This document shows, in pieces, positions 50,693 to 61,566 of a stretch of DNA of 64,000 nucleotides. Position numbers and translations under genes: made by a program. The notes beneath the pieces are model-generated. The model searched no databases. It saw only the letters and a list, made by a program, of their open reading frames with translations, and was not told where the DNA came from. Position 1 is the stretch's first letter. Each line of letters opens with the position of its first letter. The stretch lies in assembly GCF_000739375.1 (NCBI RefSeq), contig NZ_CP006704.1, forward strand, positions 4,030,001-4,094,000, in the 5' to 3' direction. The stretch is from Comamonas testosteroni TK102. Lineage in GTDB: Bacteria > Pseudomonadota > Gammaproteobacteria > Burkholderiales > Burkholderiaceae_C.

Positions 50693-51857
50693 TGTTGTGT
50701 TTCTCCATCAGCGCTGTGAAGCGGTCAAACAGATAGCCGATATCGTTGGGGCCGGGCGATGCTTCGGGGTGACCCTGGAAGCAGAAGGCAGGCACATCGG
50801 TGCGCTCCAGACCTTGCAGCGTGCCGTCAAACAGGCTGATGTGCGTGGCGCGGGCATTGGCGGGCAGCGACTCGATCTCCACCGCAAAACCGTGGTTCTG
50901 GCTGGTGATGCTGACGCGACCGGAGTCCAGGTCCTTCACGGGGTGGTTGGCGCCGTGATGGCTGTTCTGCATCTTGAAGGTCTTGGCGCCGGAGGCCAGA
51001 GCCATGATCTGGTGACCCAGGCAGATGCCGAACAGAGGCTTCTTGGCGGCCATGATCTCTTGCGCAGCGGCAATGGCGTAGTCGCAAGGCTCGGGGTCGC
51101 CAGGGCCGTTGGACAGGAACACGCCGTCGGGGTTCAGGGCCAGTACGTCCTTGGCAGGCGTCTGGGCAGGCACCACGGTCACGTCGCAGCCGCGCTCGGC
51201 CAGCATGCGCAGAATGTTCTTCTTCACGCCGAAGTCGTAGGCCACGACCTTGAACCTGGGCGCTTCGAGCTGGCCGTAGCCTTCGCCCAGCTTCCACTCG
51301 GTTTCAGCCCAGGGATAGGACTTGTCGGTGGTCACGACCTTGGCCAGATCCAGACCCTTCATGCTGGGTGCGGCCTTGGCTGCGGCGATGGCCTCGTCGA
51401 TCTTGGCCTGGGTGACTTCTTCACCAGCGGCCAGACCCACGATTGCGCCGTTCTGCGCGCCGTGATCACGCAGCAGTCGCGTGAGCTTGCGGGTGTCGAT
51501 ATTGGCGATGGCGACGGTCTTACCTTCGGTCAGGTACTCGGACAGCGTCTGCGTGCTTCGGAAGTTGCTGGCCAGCAGGGGCAGGTTCTTGATGATGAGA
51601 CCTGCGGCATGGATCTTGTCAGCTTCGACGTCTTCAGGATTGACACCGTAGTTGCCGATGTGCGGATACGTGAGTGTCACGATCTGCTGGCAATAGCTGG
51701 GGTCGGTGAGGATTTCCTGGTAGCCGGTCAGCGAGGTGTTGAAAACGACTTCGCCAACAGTGGTGCCTTGCGCACCAATCGAGTTGCCAATAAAGACCGT
51801 GCCGTCTGCGAGCGCCAGAATGGCGGATGGGAAATTTCCCTTGAGAGACAAAAGCAC
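50685..51857 (-). CDS. carA: Carbamoyl-phosphate synthase, small subunit (glutaminase)
   Basis: A 390-residue glutamine amidotransferase subunit. The catalytic Cys is in FGICLGHQ, and His/Glu are in [12 protein letters not shown] at 51857 has GGAG 6 bases upstream and gives the family start [13 protein letters not shown]. The ATG-like start at 51893 is less likely. First gene of the carAB operon. Confidence 0.96.
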
Positions 51858-51986
51858 TGGGTTCTCCGGTTTTTTAATTACGGTTACGCCCAACGAAGCC
51901 CCGGCGTGTGCGCTGGGACATTTGTGTCTGCAGGGAATGGCGAGGAAGCGTCGCTAGGCGTATGAAGGAATGCTTGAAAGCCGCCC

Positions 51987-52015
51987 ATTATAGGCTCTGT
52001 CCGCTTCACCCCTTT
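51987..52015 (-). promoter_or_regulatory. Candidate carAB promoter
   Basis: A perfect TATAAT on the minus strand (plus 51987-51992) lies 130 bases before the carA start. The -35 region (around 52010-52020) is not a clear match. Confidence 0.45.
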
Positions 52016-52029
52016 GAAGCGCCCCGGGA

Positions 52030-52821
52030 TTACCCTCTACGGCGTAGCATGCTTACGCTGCTCGCATGCAGGCAGATCGCGGCCGCAGCGGCCACATTGA
52101 GTGACTCCTCACCTCCGGGCTGCGCAATGCTGATGCGGCGCTGCGCCATCTCCATCAGCGCCTCGCCCACACCCTGCCCTTCGTGACCCATGGCCCAGGC
52201 ACAGGGCCAGGGCAGATCAGCCTCATGAATCAATGTCCCCTGATGGGAACTGGTCACTACCAGGGGCACTTGCAGGGCTTTCACATCCTCGACCGAGGCC
52301 GCCTCGACCAGATGCAGACCGAAGTGAGCGCCCATTCCTGCGCGCAGCACCTTCTGACTCCACAGCGCGGCCGTGCCCTTGAGCGCCACAATCTGGGTGA
52401 AACCGAAGGCCGACGCGCTGCGCAGGATACTGCCCACGTTGCCGGCATCCTGCACGCGGTCCAGCACCACGGTGGCGATGCCGGACTGCGCCTGCAAGGC
52501 CGCGTCCCAGTCCATCACATAGCCCATGCGGGCGGGAGATTCCAGACTGCTGATCTCGTCGAACAAGGCATCGGCCAGCACCACGACCTTGCTGGCAGCC
52601 TGCACCCACTCTTCGGGCGCCTGGGGCCAGAAAGACTGCGCAAAAACGGCAACCTTTGGTTTCAGATCCCGCACCAGGGCCGCACGGCAAAGATGATCGC
52701 CTTCCAGCCAGACCTGCCCCTGTTTGCGGTAGGCCGTGCTGTCCTGGGACAGGCGGCGCAGTTCCTTGACGAAAGCGTTGTCGCGCGAATGAATGTCCGT
52801 GACCTGGGGGCGTGCAGCCAT
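52030..52821 (-). CDS. TrmH/SpoU-family RNA methyltransferase
   Basis: A 263-residue protein. An N-terminal substrate-binding domain (GQVWLEGDHLCRAAL) precedes the SPOUT trefoil-knot domain. Motif 1 is NVGSILRSASAFG, motif 2 is AMGHEGQG and motif 3 is ESLNVAAAAAI. It methylates ribose in rRNA or tRNA, and the exact site is not clear. ATG at 52821 has a GAGG site. A terminator-like hairpin sits immediately upstream in the same direction. Confidence 0.88.
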   Translation of the reverse strand: MAARPQVTDIHSRDNAFVKELRRLSQDSTAYRKQGQVWLEGDHLCRAALVRDLKPKVAVFAQSFWPQAPEEWVQAASKVVVLADALFDEISSLESPARMGYVMDWDAALQAQSGIATVVLDRVQDAGNVGSILRSASAFGFTQIVALKGTAALWSQKVLRAGMGAHFGLHLVEAASVEDVKALQVPLVVTSSHQGTLIHEADLPWPCAWAMGHEGQGVGEALMEMAQRRISIAQPGGEESLNVAAAAAICLHASSVSMLRRRG

Positions 52822-52834
52822 GTCGACCTCTGAG

Positions 52835-52871
52835 AAAAAACAAAAACCCGGCATGCAAGCGCCTGGCCGGG
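52835..52871 (-). terminator. Terminator-like hairpin directly before the TrmH-type gene
   Basis: On the minus strand a 6-bp GC stem (52866-52871 with 52847-52852) is followed by TTTTTGTTTTTT. It ends about 14 bases before the methyltransferase ATG. It could end rnhB transcription or act as an attenuator. Confidence 0.6.
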
Positions 52872-52887
52872 CCTGAAAAAAGAACAC

Positions 52888-52964
52888 GACTTACGCAAAA
52901 CGGGTTCAGGCCGGGCGACTGCCTCAGAAGGCAGGCCGTCGTGGCATTCTTGTTCGCGTAAGTC
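52888..52964. repeat. 9-bp inverted repeat bounding a 59-base segment
   Basis: GACTTACGC at 52888-52896 and its complement at 52956-52964 are perfect; the sequences next to them are also similar. Inside lie GC-rich smaller palindromes. It may be a remnant of a small element or part of a folded leader. Confidence 0.45.
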
Positions 52965-53036
52965 CCAAAGAAGATAGAGCGCCCGAGCAGCCCCTGCGCC
53001 CCACTCGGGAATGCAGGCCCGACCATCAGGCGCGCA

Positions 53037-53768
53037 TCAGACGTAGAGCAAAGCCTGCGACATCTGCAGGCTGGAAGTCACCCCCGACAGCCCGGTCTCG
53101 CACAGCACGGGCTGGGCCGCTGCGCCAGCGCACACCTGGCCGGCCTGCAGCACCTGGGCCACGGGGGCAAAAGAGCGCCTGTGCTCGGCCGTCGCACCGT
53201 GGGCACGCAAGGCCTGCAGATGCGCGGCCGTGCCATAGCCCTTGTGTCCTGCAAAGCCGTACTGCGGATACTGGGCGTCCAGGCGTTCGCACCAGCGGTC
53301 GCGCGTGACCTTGGCCAAGATGGAGGCCGCCGAAATGGCCTGCACCAGCGAGTCACCCTTGACGATGGCCTCTGCCTGCACATCGATCTGAGGCAGCTGG
53401 TTGCCATCCACCAGCACCAGCACGGGCTTGAGGCGCAAACCCATCACCGCGCGGCGCATGGCCAGCAGCGTGGCCTTGAGGATGTTGATCTCGTCGATCT
53501 CCTGCACCGAGGCCTGCGCTATGCAAAAGCACAGCGCCTTGGCGCGGATCTCGTCGTAGAGCACCTCGCGACGGTTGGCCGTGAGCTTCTTGGAATCGTT
53601 CAGCCCGGCAATGGGCTTCATGTCGTCCAGAATGACGGCAGCAGCCACCACCGGGCCGGCCAGGGGGCCGCGCCCTGCCTCATCCACCCCGGCAACCAGC
53701 CCGGGCGGATGCCAGGGCAGGCAGCCTTGCTCAAGCAGCGGGGGTGGCAATGATTTTTTGGATCGCAT
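53037..53768 (-). CDS. rnhB: Ribonuclease HII
   Basis: A 243-residue endonuclease removing RNA from RNA-DNA hybrids. The motif [14 protein letters not shown] holds the catalytic Asp-Glu, and LVDGNQLP and [11 protein letters not shown] supply the other parts. ATG at 53768 lies inside the end of lpxB, so the genes overlap by 38 bases. The C-terminus extends about 30 residues past the conserved domain. Confidence 0.94.
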   Translation of the reverse strand: MRSKKSLPPPLLEQGCLPWHPPGLVAGVDEAGRGPLAGPVVAAAVILDDMKPIAGLNDSKKLTANRREVLYDEIRAKALCFCIAQASVQEIDEINILKATLLAMRRAVMGLRLKPVLVLVDGNQLPQIDVQAEAIVKGDSLVQAISAASILAKVTRDRWCERLDAQYPQYGFAGHKGYGTAAHLQALRAHGATAEHRRSFAPVAQVLQAGQVCAGAAAQPVLCETGLSGVTSSLQMSQALLYV

Positions 53769-54942
53769 GGGCAGCCAGTTCGGCGGTATCGCGGCGCAGT
53801 TCGTGATGTAGCGCGGTGAAGCGCTCAACCAGCGCTTCAATGGTGACAGGAGAATCCTGGCTGGCTCTGAGCCAGCCCAGCGCGGCCTGGGCCAGTGCCT
53901 CGGGCGTTGCCGCATCCTGCAGCAGCTCGGGCACGACGAAGTCGCCGCACAGAATATTGGGCAGTCCCACCCAGGGCTGCAGTTGCTTGCGCTTCATGAG
54001 GCGCCAGCTCCAGGGGTGCATGCTGTAGCTGATGACCATGGGACGCTTGTAGAGCGCGGCCTCCAGCGTGGCGGTGCCGCTGGCAATCAGCGTGCAGTCG
54101 CAGGCCGCCAGCACATCGTGGGACTGGCCCTTGACGATCAGGCATCGGTCCTGCATGCCGGCCTCGGCCGCAATGCGCTGCACTTCCTCGTAGAGCGAAG
54201 GCACGGCCGGCACCACGATCCGGGTCTGCGGCAACGCCTTCTGGACCAGCGCCGCAGCCTTGAAAAAGCCCGAGGCGATATAACGCACCTCGGAGCGGCG
54301 GCTGCCGGGCAGCAGGGCCAGCACCAGACCCTCTTCGGCCAGGCCCAGGCGCGCACGCGCGGCCGCCCTGTCGGGATGCAACGGAATCACCTGCGCCAGC
54401 GGATGGCCGACGTAGGTGGCTTCGATGCCATGCTGGGCCAGCAGCTCGGGCTCGAACGGAAAGATGCACAGCACATGGTCAGCCGCGCGCCGGATTTTCT
54501 CCACGCGATCGGCACGCCAGGCCCAGATCGAAGGGCAGACAAAATGCACGGTCTTGATGCCGGCTTCGCGCAAGCCCGTTTCCAGCCCCAGGTTGAAGTC
54601 GGGCGCATCCACGCCCACGAACACCGAGGGCGGATGCGCAATCAGGCGCTGGCGCAGCTTTTTGCGAATTCCGAGCAGTTCGGCCACGCGGGCCAGCACT
54701 TCCCAGCTGTAGCCGTGCACGGCCAGACGCTCGGACTGCCACCAGGCGTCAAAGCCGCGCTCCTGCATCCTGTCGCCGCCGATCCCCATGGAGCTTGCAT
54801 CGGGCCAGCGCTGACGCAGACCGTCCAGCAACAGCGAAGCCAGCAGATCGCCCGAGGCCTCGCCTGCCACCATGGCGATGCGGGGCGCTACGGAATCCGC
54901 AGCAGCTTGCGCTTGCTTATTAGGCATTTCAGAGCTATTCAC
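53731..54942 (-). CDS. lpxB: Lipid-A-disaccharide synthase
   Basis: A 403-residue GT19 enzyme joining UDP-diacylglucosamine and lipid X. Visible are [14 protein letters not shown] at the N-terminus, [25 protein letters not shown] and [11 protein letters not shown]. The start is GTG 54942 or ATG 54927. This N-terminal stretch (54903-54982) looks like one of the small repeats. It lies 35 bases after lpxA. Confidence 0.94.
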   Translation of the reverse strand: MNSSEMPNKQAQAAADSVAPRIAMVAGEASGDLLASLLLDGLRQRWPDASSMGIGGDRMQERGFDAWWQSERLAVHGYSWEVLARVAELLGIRKKLRQRLIAHPPSVFVGVDAPDFNLGLETGLREAGIKTVHFVCPSIWAWRADRVEKIRRAADHVLCIFPFEPELLAQHGIEATYVGHPLAQVIPLHPDRAAARARLGLAEEGLVLALLPGSRRSEVRYIASGFFKAAALVQKALPQTRIVVPAVPSLYEEVQRIAAEAGMQDRCLIVKGQSHDVLAACDCTLIASGTATLEAALYKRPMVISYSMHPWSWRLMKRKQLQPWVGLPNILCGDFVVPELLQDAATPEALAQAALGWLRASQDSPVTIEALVERFTALHHELRRDTAELAAHAIQKIIATPAA

Positions 54943-54982
54943 GACTCAAATCCAGATGGAGACAGCGCAAGCTGCTATCAAC
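54903..54982. repeat. Repeat-like stretch at the lpxA-lpxB junction
   Basis: Contains AGAGCTATTC and GCGCAAGCTGCTATCA blocks, similar to the other AT-richer repeats of the window. It covers the lpxB start region. Confidence 0.35.
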
Positions 54983-55775
54983 GTGTGATGCCACTGGTCG
55001 CCGATGACAGAAAGGACTGCATGAAGTCCACATCCTGCACGGCTTCGGGCGTTGCCAACTTGATCGCATCCATGGCCGCAATGGCCTGCTCCAGCGTCAG
55101 GCCCTGGCGGTACAGCAGCTTGTGCATCTCGCGCACCGCGGCAATACGCGCATCCGAGAAACCGCGGCGCTTGAGACCGATCAGATTCACGCTGCGCGCG
55201 GCCAGCGGATTGCCATCCACCGTCATGAAGGGCGGCACATCCTTGTTCACATGGGCCTGAAAGCCCACCATGGCGTGCGCGCCGATGCGCATGCGTTGCA
55301 GCACGCCGGTCAGCCCACCGATGGTCACCCAGTCGCCGACATGCACATGGCCTGCCAGCGTTGTGTTGTTGGCCAGCGTGGTCTGGTTGCCGATGACGCA
55401 GTCATGCGCGATGTGCACATAGGCCATGATCCAGTTGTCATTGCCGATGATGGTCTCGCCGCGGTCCTGCATGGTGCCGGTGTTGAAGGTACAGAACTCG
55501 CGCACGGTGTTGCGGTCACCCATCACCAGACGCGTGAGCTCGCCCGCGTACTTCTTGTCCTGGGGCTGCGCACCCAGCGATGCGAACTGGAAGATGTGGT
55601 TGTCTTCACCAATCGTGGTGTCGCCCTCGATCACGCAATGCGCGCCCACCTTGCTGCGGGCGCCAATGCGCACCCTGGGGCCGATGACGGCATACGGCCC
55701 CACCGACACCGAGGTGTCGAGCTGGGCCGCGGGGTCCACCAGGGCGGTGGGATGAATCAAGCTCACAGCCGCCAT
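54978..55775 (-). CDS. lpxA: UDP-N-acetylglucosamine acyltransferase
   Basis: A 265-residue left-handed beta-helix acyltransferase that starts lipid A synthesis. Hexapeptide repeats fill residues 1-190, and the catalytic His is His124 in [13 protein letters not shown] at 55775 is preferred over the TTG one codon upstream. It lies 6 bases after fabZ. Confidence 0.96.
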   Translation of the reverse strand: MAAVSLIHPTALVDPAAQLDTSVSVGPYAVIGPRVRIGARSKVGAHCVIEGDTTIGEDNHIFQFASLGAQPQDKKYAGELTRLVMGDRNTVREFCTFNTGTMQDRGETIIGNDNWIMAYVHIAHDCVIGNQTTLANNTTLAGHVHVGDWVTIGGLTGVLQRMRIGAHAMVGFQAHVNKDVPPFMTVDGNPLAARSVNLIGLKRRGFSDARIAAVREMHKLLYRQGLTLEQAIAAMDAIKLATPEAVQDVDFMQSFLSSATSGITR

Positions 55776-55781
55776 CAATGC

Positions 55782-56222
55782 TTATCCCACGTGGCGCATG
55801 GTGCACATCAGCTGGGCTTCGGCAGCCACTTCGCCATCCACGCTGGCGACGGCATTGAACTTCCAGATGCCGCCGCGCACGCGGTCGATGGTGATCTCCA
55901 GGGCCAGCTGGTCTCCCGGCACCACGGGGCGCTTGAAGCGCGCCGAGTCGATACCCACGAAGTAGTAGATATTGTTTTCGTCGGGCACCTGACCCATGGC
56001 ATCGAAAGCCAGCAGGCCGGCGGCCTGGGCCAGAGCTTCAAGAATCAGCACGCCGGGCATGACGGGACGGCCGGGGAAGTGCCCGGTGAAGAACGGCTCG
56101 TTGAAGGTGACGTTCTTGATCGCCTTGATGCGTGTGTTGCGCTCAAGCTCCAGCACCCGGTCCACCAGAAGAAAGGGATAGCGGTGAGGCAGTTGCTTGA
56201 GAATTTCTTGAATATCCATCAT
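55782..56222 (-). CDS. fabZ: 3-hydroxyacyl-ACP dehydratase FabZ
   Basis: A 146-residue hot-dog-fold dehydratase of fatty-acid elongation. His48 lies in [11 protein letters not shown] and Glu62 follows in LEALAQ, the catalytic pair. The start codon overlaps the lpxD stop as TGATG, with GGAA upstream, so translation is coupled. Competes with LpxA for the same hydroxyacyl-ACP. Confidence 0.96.
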   Translation of the reverse strand: MMDIQEILKQLPHRYPFLLVDRVLELERNTRIKAIKNVTFNEPFFTGHFPGRPVMPGVLILEALAQAAGLLAFDAMGQVPDENNIYYFVGIDSARFKRPVVPGDQLALEITIDRVRGGIWKFNAVASVDGEVAAEAQLMCTMRHVG

Positions 56223-57223
56223 CAATTTCCGTTGTTGCTTTGCCGGCCCTCAGCCAGCGCTTGTTCAAGCTTCTTGACCCGCTCCCGGAGCGTGTACAGC
56301 TGCCTGAAGGTTGCAGCGTTCTTTTCCCATTGCTCGTTTTCTTGCAGCGGAAAGATGCCTGTATAAAAACCTGCCTTGGGCAAGGAGCGAGTGACCATGG
56401 AGGTCGGCGAAATCACCGTACCGTCCGCAATCGTCAAATGCCCCAGGATATTGGCCGCGCCACCGATCTGGCAGTGCCTGCCAATGCGCGCACTGCCCGC
56501 AATACCGGTATTGCCGGCAATCACCGTATGCGCGCCAATATGAACATTGTGGGCAATCTGCACGAGATTATCGATCTTGACACCGTCTTCGATGATGGTG
56601 TCGTCGAGTGCCCCACGATCCACGCAGGTGTTGGCGCCGATTTCCACATCGTTGCCGATGCGCACGGCCCCCAGCTGCTCGATCTTCTCCCATCGGCCTG
56701 CCGATGGCGCAAAGCCGAAACCGTCGGCTCCGATGACCACGCCCGGATGCACGATGCAGCGCTCGCCCACCACACAGCCCTGGCCTATGGTGACGCGCGA
56801 CTTCAGTACCGTATCGGCACCGATGACGGCGCCCGCCTCCACCACGCACTGCGGCCCCACACAGGCGCTGGCATGCACCTGGGCCGTGGCATCCACCACG
56901 GCGCTGGCATGAATGCCGCTGGGCCTGCCGCCTTGCTGATGCGCCTTCCACCACTGGGTGGCTCGCGCGAAATAGGCATAGGGATCGGCCGTGACAATGC
57001 AGGCACCGCGCTGCGCCGCTTCATCGCGCAGCGCCGGCGCCACAATGACACAGGCCGCCTGTGAGGCGGCCAGTTGCTGGCGATAGCGGGGATTGCTTAA
57101 AAAGCTCAGATCACCGTGACCCGCAGAGTCCAGCGGAGCGATGCGCGAGATGGTCATCTCGCGCTCGCCGCCGATCAGTTCTCCACCGAGCGCATCGAGA
57201 ATCTGTCCCAATAGAACGCTCAC
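56222..57223 (-). CDS. lpxD: UDP-3-O-acylglucosamine N-acyltransferase
   Basis: A 333-residue enzyme adding the N-linked acyl chain in lipid A. The N-terminal uridine-binding domain is followed by hexapeptide repeats (about 105-285), with IAHNVHIG holding the catalytic His, and a C-terminal helix. GTG at 57223 is the start. It lies 16 bases after the ompH gene. Confidence 0.96.
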   Translation of the reverse strand: MSVLLGQILDALGGELIGGEREMTISRIAPLDSAGHGDLSFLSNPRYRQQLAASQAACVIVAPALRDEAAQRGACIVTADPYAYFARATQWWKAHQQGGRPSGIHASAVVDATAQVHASACVGPQCVVEAGAVIGADTVLKSRVTIGQGCVVGERCIVHPGVVIGADGFGFAPSAGRWEKIEQLGAVRIGNDVEIGANTCVDRGALDDTIIEDGVKIDNLVQIAHNVHIGAHTVIAGNTGIAGSARIGRHCQIGGAANILGHLTIADGTVISPTSMVTRSLPKAGFYTGIFPLQENEQWEKNAATFRQLYTLRERVKKLEQALAEGRQSNNGN

Positions 57224-57239
57224 AAAGGTATCCCTGGGA

Positions 57240-57746
57240 TTACTTTGCGCCGTTCAGGGCCTTGATGACCTTGTCGGTGATATCGAACTTGGGGTTGATA
57301 TACACGGCCTCTTGCAGGATGACGTCGTACTTTTCAGCCTCGGCCACTTGCTTGACAACCTTGTTGGCACGGTCGAGCACCGTGGCCAGCTCTTCGTTCT
57401 TGCGGGCATTCAGGTCTTCCTGGAATTCGCGGCGCTTGCGCTGGAATTCGCGGTCCTGATCCACCAGCTGACGCTGGCGCGAAGCGCGCTGGCTCTCGGA
57501 CATGGTGGTGGCTTCACGCTCGAACTTGTCCGAAGCAGTCTTCAAGGAATTGCCCTGATCGACCAAATCCTTTTCACGCTTAGAAAACTCCTGCTCAAGC
57601 TTGGCTTGGGCAGCCTTGGCAGCGGATGCCTCACGGAAGATGCGATCCGTGTTCACAAAACCTGCCTTGAATTCCTGTGCATGCGCAGAGACGGCCATGG
57701 CGCCAAGCAGCACAGCCAGAGAAAGATGGCTAGAGAGAGATTTCAT
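57240..57746 (-). CDS. OmpH/Skp-like periplasmic chaperone
   Basis: A 168-residue secreted protein. The signal peptide is 1-23 (cut after AHA). The rest is a long coiled coil (about 45-125) as in Skp, which holds unfolded outer-membrane proteins for BamA. Its ATG overlaps the bamA stop as TAATG. Confidence 0.92.
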   Translation of the reverse strand: MKSLSSHLSLAVLLGAMAVSAHAQEFKAGFVNTDRIFREASAAKAAQAKLEQEFSKREKDLVDQGNSLKTASDKFEREATTMSESQRASRQRQLVDQDREFQRKRREFQEDLNARKNEELATVLDRANKVVKQVAEAEKYDVILQEAVYINPKFDITDKVIKALNGAK

Positions 57747-60061
57747 TAGAAAGATGTTCCGATTTGGAATTGCAGTTTCTGGATTCTATCGCCGGTTTCC
57801 TTACGGATTGGCTGAGCATACGCCAAACGCAGAGGACCCAGCGGCGAAATCCAGCTGATACCGATACCGGTGGAAGCACGCAGGGTCCCCAGATCCATGC
57901 TTTCACCTTCCGCCCACACATTACCCACGTCCACGAAGCCGAACAGACGCAAGGTCCTGTCGTTGCCCGCTCCGGGGAATGGAACCATGAATTCGCCATT
58001 CAGGGTTAGCTTGCGGGTACCGCCCAGGGCCAGATTGGTGTTCACGGAATCGTGCTTGCCCAGAGAGCCTTGCTCGAAGCCGCGCACCGAGCCGAGACCG
58101 CCCGAGTAGAAGTTCTTGAAGATGGGATAGGGATTACCGCCCAGGCCCTTGCCCCAGCCCAGCTCGCCGTTCAGGGCGATCGTGTACTTCTTGTTCAGCG
58201 GGATGTATTGCTGAATCTGGTAGTTGGCCTTCGCATAGCGCATATCGCTCATGAACGAGGCTTCCAGATTCACGCGCTGATAGCGGCCTGCATTCGGAGC
58301 CAGGGCACTGTCGCGGTTATCGCGAGACCAGCCCAGCGTCAGGGGAATGCCGGTCTTGGAGCAGCCGACATTCGCACCGACAGCGCCGCCGCAATATTCG
58401 TTGTAGACCTCGGGCATATAGGTGCCCGGCTTGATTTCATTGCCTTCGACACCGGCACCGAAGAAGATGGTATCCACTTCGCTGAAAGGCACGCCGAAAC
58501 GCACGCTGGCACCCTTGGTGATGATCTTGTAGGCGCCATCGTCATAGTAGGGACGGATGGTGCGGTAGTACAGGTCATAGGTGCGCGAAATACCCGTATC
58601 CGTGAAATAGGGATTCGTGGTCGACACCACCATGGTGCGGTTGTACTTGCTGGTGTTGATGTCCAGGCCCAGATAGTTGCCCGAGCCGAAAACGTTTTCC
58701 TGCTTGATACCGAAGGACAGCGAGACCTTTTCGGCGCTGGAGAAACCGGCACCCAGCTGGATCGAGCCCGTGGGCTTTTCCACCACGTTGATCATCAGAT
58801 CGACCTGGTCGGGAGAGCCCGGCACTTCCTGGGTTTCGATCTCAACCTGGGTGAAGAAGCCCAGACGGTCGACACGGTCGCGCGACAGCTTGATCTTCTG
58901 GCCGTCATACCAGGAGGCTTCGAACTGGCGGAACTCGCGGCGGATCACTTCGTCGCGGGTCTTGTTGTTGCCGCTGACGCTGATGCGACGGATATAGGCA
59001 CGGCGCGAAGGCTGAGCCTGCAGCACCAGGGACACACGGTTGTTGGTACGGTCGATTTCGGGCACGGCTTCCACCTTGGCGAAAGCAAAACCGAAATTGC
59101 TGTAATAGTCGGTAAAAGCCTTGATGGTCTCGGAAACCTGGTCGGCGTTATAGGGCTCTCCGGGCTTGATCTTGACCAGCGACTTGAACTCGTCGTCACG
59201 ATCCAGGTAGTTGCCTTCGAGCTTCACGCCCGAGACCACATACTGGTTGCCTTCGTGAATGTTCACGGTCAGGCCGATGCTCTGCTTGTCGGGAGAAATG
59301 GCGACCTGCGTGGACTCCACGCGGAACTCCAGATAGCCGCGCTGCAGATAGTAGGAGCGCAGCGACTCCAGATCGGCATTGAGCTTGTTGCGCGCGTAGC
59401 GGTCGGACTTGGTGTACCAGCTCATCCAGTTGCCCGTGTCCTGATCGAACAGGTCCTTGAGCGTGGATTCCTTGAAGGCCTTGTTGCCCACAATGTGGAT
59501 TTCGTTGATCTTCGCGGGCTCGCCTTCAGAGACGGTGAAGGTCAGGTTCACACGGTTGCGCTCGATAGGCGTCACCGTGGTCACAACCTCCGCGCCGTAC
59601 AGGCTGCGGTTGATGTACTGGCGCTTGAGCTCCTGCTCGGCACGGTCGGCCAAGGCCTTGTCGAAAGGACGACCGTCGGCCAGACCCACATCGCGCATGG
59701 CCTTGAGCAAGGTGTCCTTGTCGAACTCCTTGGTGCCGGCAAAGTTCACCTCGGCAATGGTGGGACGCTCTTCCACGACCACCACCAGCACATTGCCATT
59801 GGCCTCCAGACGCACGTCCTTGAACAGGCCCAGTGCAAACAGCGAGCGGATGGCCGCTGCGCCCTTCTCGTCGTTGTAGTCATCACCCACGCGCAAAGGC
59901 ATGGAAGCGAACACCGTACCGGGCTCCACTCGCTGCAAACCCTCGACGCGGATATCTTGAACCTTGAAGGGCTCCAGCGCCCATGCCGCTTGCGCAGCTA
60001 AAACCATAGCAGCCAGGGCAGTTGCAGAGCGCACGCCCAAGCGATTGAAATGTTTTTTCAT
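57746..60061 (-). CDS. bamA: Outer-membrane protein assembly factor BamA
   Basis: A 771-residue Omp85 protein. A signal peptide (about 1-28) precedes five POTRA domains (about 32-430) and a C-terminal 16-strand barrel that ends in Phe. The barrel includes the conserved GGLGSVRGFEQGSLG. It inserts beta-barrel proteins into the outer membrane. It lies 43 bases after rseP. Confidence 0.96.
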   Translation of the reverse strand: MKKHFNRLGVRSATALAAMVLAAQAAWALEPFKVQDIRVEGLQRVEPGTVFASMPLRVGDDYNDEKGAAAIRSLFALGLFKDVRLEANGNVLVVVVEERPTIAEVNFAGTKEFDKDTLLKAMRDVGLADGRPFDKALADRAEQELKRQYINRSLYGAEVVTTVTPIERNRVNLTFTVSEGEPAKINEIHIVGNKAFKESTLKDLFDQDTGNWMSWYTKSDRYARNKLNADLESLRSYYLQRGYLEFRVESTQVAISPDKQSIGLTVNIHEGNQYVVSGVKLEGNYLDRDDEFKSLVKIKPGEPYNADQVSETIKAFTDYYSNFGFAFAKVEAVPEIDRTNNRVSLVLQAQPSRRAYIRRISVSGNNKTRDEVIRREFRQFEASWYDGQKIKLSRDRVDRLGFFTQVEIETQEVPGSPDQVDLMINVVEKPTGSIQLGAGFSSAEKVSLSFGIKQENVFGSGNYLGLDINTSKYNRTMVVSTTNPYFTDTGISRTYDLYYRTIRPYYDDGAYKIITKGASVRFGVPFSEVDTIFFGAGVEGNEIKPGTYMPEVYNEYCGGAVGANVGCSKTGIPLTLGWSRDNRDSALAPNAGRYQRVNLEASFMSDMRYAKANYQIQQYIPLNKKYTIALNGELGWGKGLGGNPYPIFKNFYSGGLGSVRGFEQGSLGKHDSVNTNLALGGTRKLTLNGEFMVPFPGAGNDRTLRLFGFVDVGNVWAEGESMDLGTLRASTGIGISWISPLGPLRLAYAQPIRKETGDRIQKLQFQIGTSF

Positions 60062-60104
60062 GAGTGGAAATCGCCGCGAATGCGGCCTACCGTAGCGATA
60101 AAAA

Positions 60105-61475
60105 TTAGCCCCAGAGCCGGTTGATATCGTTGAAAAAGGCGACTGACATCATCAGCAGTATGACTGCGATGCCTGCACGCTGCAGTCTTTCAGCCCAGAC
60201 ATCGGAGACACTACGTCCCGTCAGACCTTCCCAAAGATAATACATCAGGTGCCCACCGTCCAGAACGGGCAATGGTAGCAGGTTGAGAACGCCCAGGCTG
60301 ATGCTGATCAAGGCGAGAAACGACAGGTATTGCACCAACCCCATGCTCGCGGACTTGCCCGCGTAATCGGCGATCGTCAGAGGGCCGCTGATATTCTTGA
60401 GCGAGGCCTGGCCGATCAGCATGCGCCCCATCATGCGCAGCGTCATGGAAGACAGCTCCCAGGTCCTGTGCACACCGGCACTCAGGCCATCGAGAAAGCC
60501 GCGGCGCACCAGCACCATTTCCGGCTGGCTGCCAATGAAGGCATTCACGCGTGCCGCAGGCGCCTGACCGTCCTTGCCAGGTACTACTTCCGGTTGCACC
60601 TGCAGATTCAGACGCTGGCCCGCGCGCTCCACAACCCATGCCTGGGGCTGCACCTCGCCGGACTGCCCCGAGGCACGGATCAGGGCACGCGCCTGCGCGC
60701 CATCCTGGACTGCCTGAGCATTGATGCTGAGCAGCACATCGCCTTTTTGCAGGCCCGCCTTGTCTGCCGGACCGCCTGCGACAATCTCGTCCATGACTGC
60801 ACGACTCCAGGCTCCCTGCAGCCCTACCTTGTCAAAGAAAGCTGCATCTGGTTCCTTTTGTTGCAAAGAAGCGAGATCCAGCGGCACGATGCGCGCCGCG
60901 CCATGTGCCTGGTCAGCCACTTCCAGCTGCAAGGACTCGCCTTCAATGGCCGCCGTCGTCACCAGCCAGCGCAAATCACCCAGGGCACGCACAGGCTGCC
61001 ACTCCTGGCCTCCCACGGAGGCACGCTGCACCCAGTCGCCACTTTGAATACCGGCCTGCTGCAGCAAGCTGCCAGCCGCGGGCGCGGCAAGCCGTGCTGC
61101 AGGCTCGTTCGTTCCCACCCAGTTGACCACGGTCAGCAGCGCCACGGCCAGCACCAGATTGGCTGCCGGCCCCGCCGCAACAATGGCTGCGCGTGAACGC
61201 AGAGGCTGGTTGTTGAAGGCCAGATGCTTTTCCTCAGGCCTGACCGCGCCCTCGCGCTCGTCAAGCATGCGCACATAGCCACCCAGAGGCAGCGCCGCGA
61301 TCACATACTCGGTGCCCGACTTCTTGCCGACCCAGCGCAACAGCGGCTTGCCAAAGCCCACGGAGTAACGCAGCACCTTGACACCGCAGGCCACGGCAAC
61401 GCGATAGTGGCCCCACTCATGCACCGCAATCAGAACGCCGAGCGCCACGACGAAAGCCACAACTGTCAGCAACAC
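60105..61475 (-). CDS. rseP: Site-2 (intramembrane) zinc metalloprotease RseP
   Basis: A 456-residue inner-membrane protease. HEWGH (19-23) in the first helix is the zinc motif, two PDZ-like regions lie in the middle (about 115-300), and the LDG motif in PVLDGGHL gives the third ligand. It cleaves anti-sigma factors in the envelope stress response. It lies 91 bases after dxr. Confidence 0.95.
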   Translation of the reverse strand: MLLTVVAFVVALGVLIAVHEWGHYRVAVACGVKVLRYSVGFGKPLLRWVGKKSGTEYVIAALPLGGYVRMLDEREGAVRPEEKHLAFNNQPLRSRAAIVAAGPAANLVLAVALLTVVNWVGTNEPAARLAAPAAGSLLQQAGIQSGDWVQRASVGGQEWQPVRALGDLRWLVTTAAIEGESLQLEVADQAHGAARIVPLDLASLQQKEPDAAFFDKVGLQGAWSRAVMDEIVAGGPADKAGLQKGDVLLSINAQAVQDGAQARALIRASGQSGEVQPQAWVVERAGQRLNLQVQPEVVPGKDGQAPAARVNAFIGSQPEMVLVRRGFLDGLSAGVHRTWELSSMTLRMMGRMLIGQASLKNISGPLTIADYAGKSASMGLVQYLSFLALISISLGVLNLLPLPVLDGGHLMYYLWEGLTGRSVSDVWAERLQRAGIAVILLMMSVAFFNDINRLWG

Positions 61476-61566
61476 CTGAAACTCCTTTTTGCCAATCGAT
61501 GCTTGGAGTGCGCGCCAGGCCGCAAGTTCAACCGCCGCCCGGCAAGCACCCGCACTTCGCGCCCGT

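Noticed and set aside
58052..60001. 649-codon frame opposite bamA
   Set aside because: Shadow of bamA; no recognisable motif.
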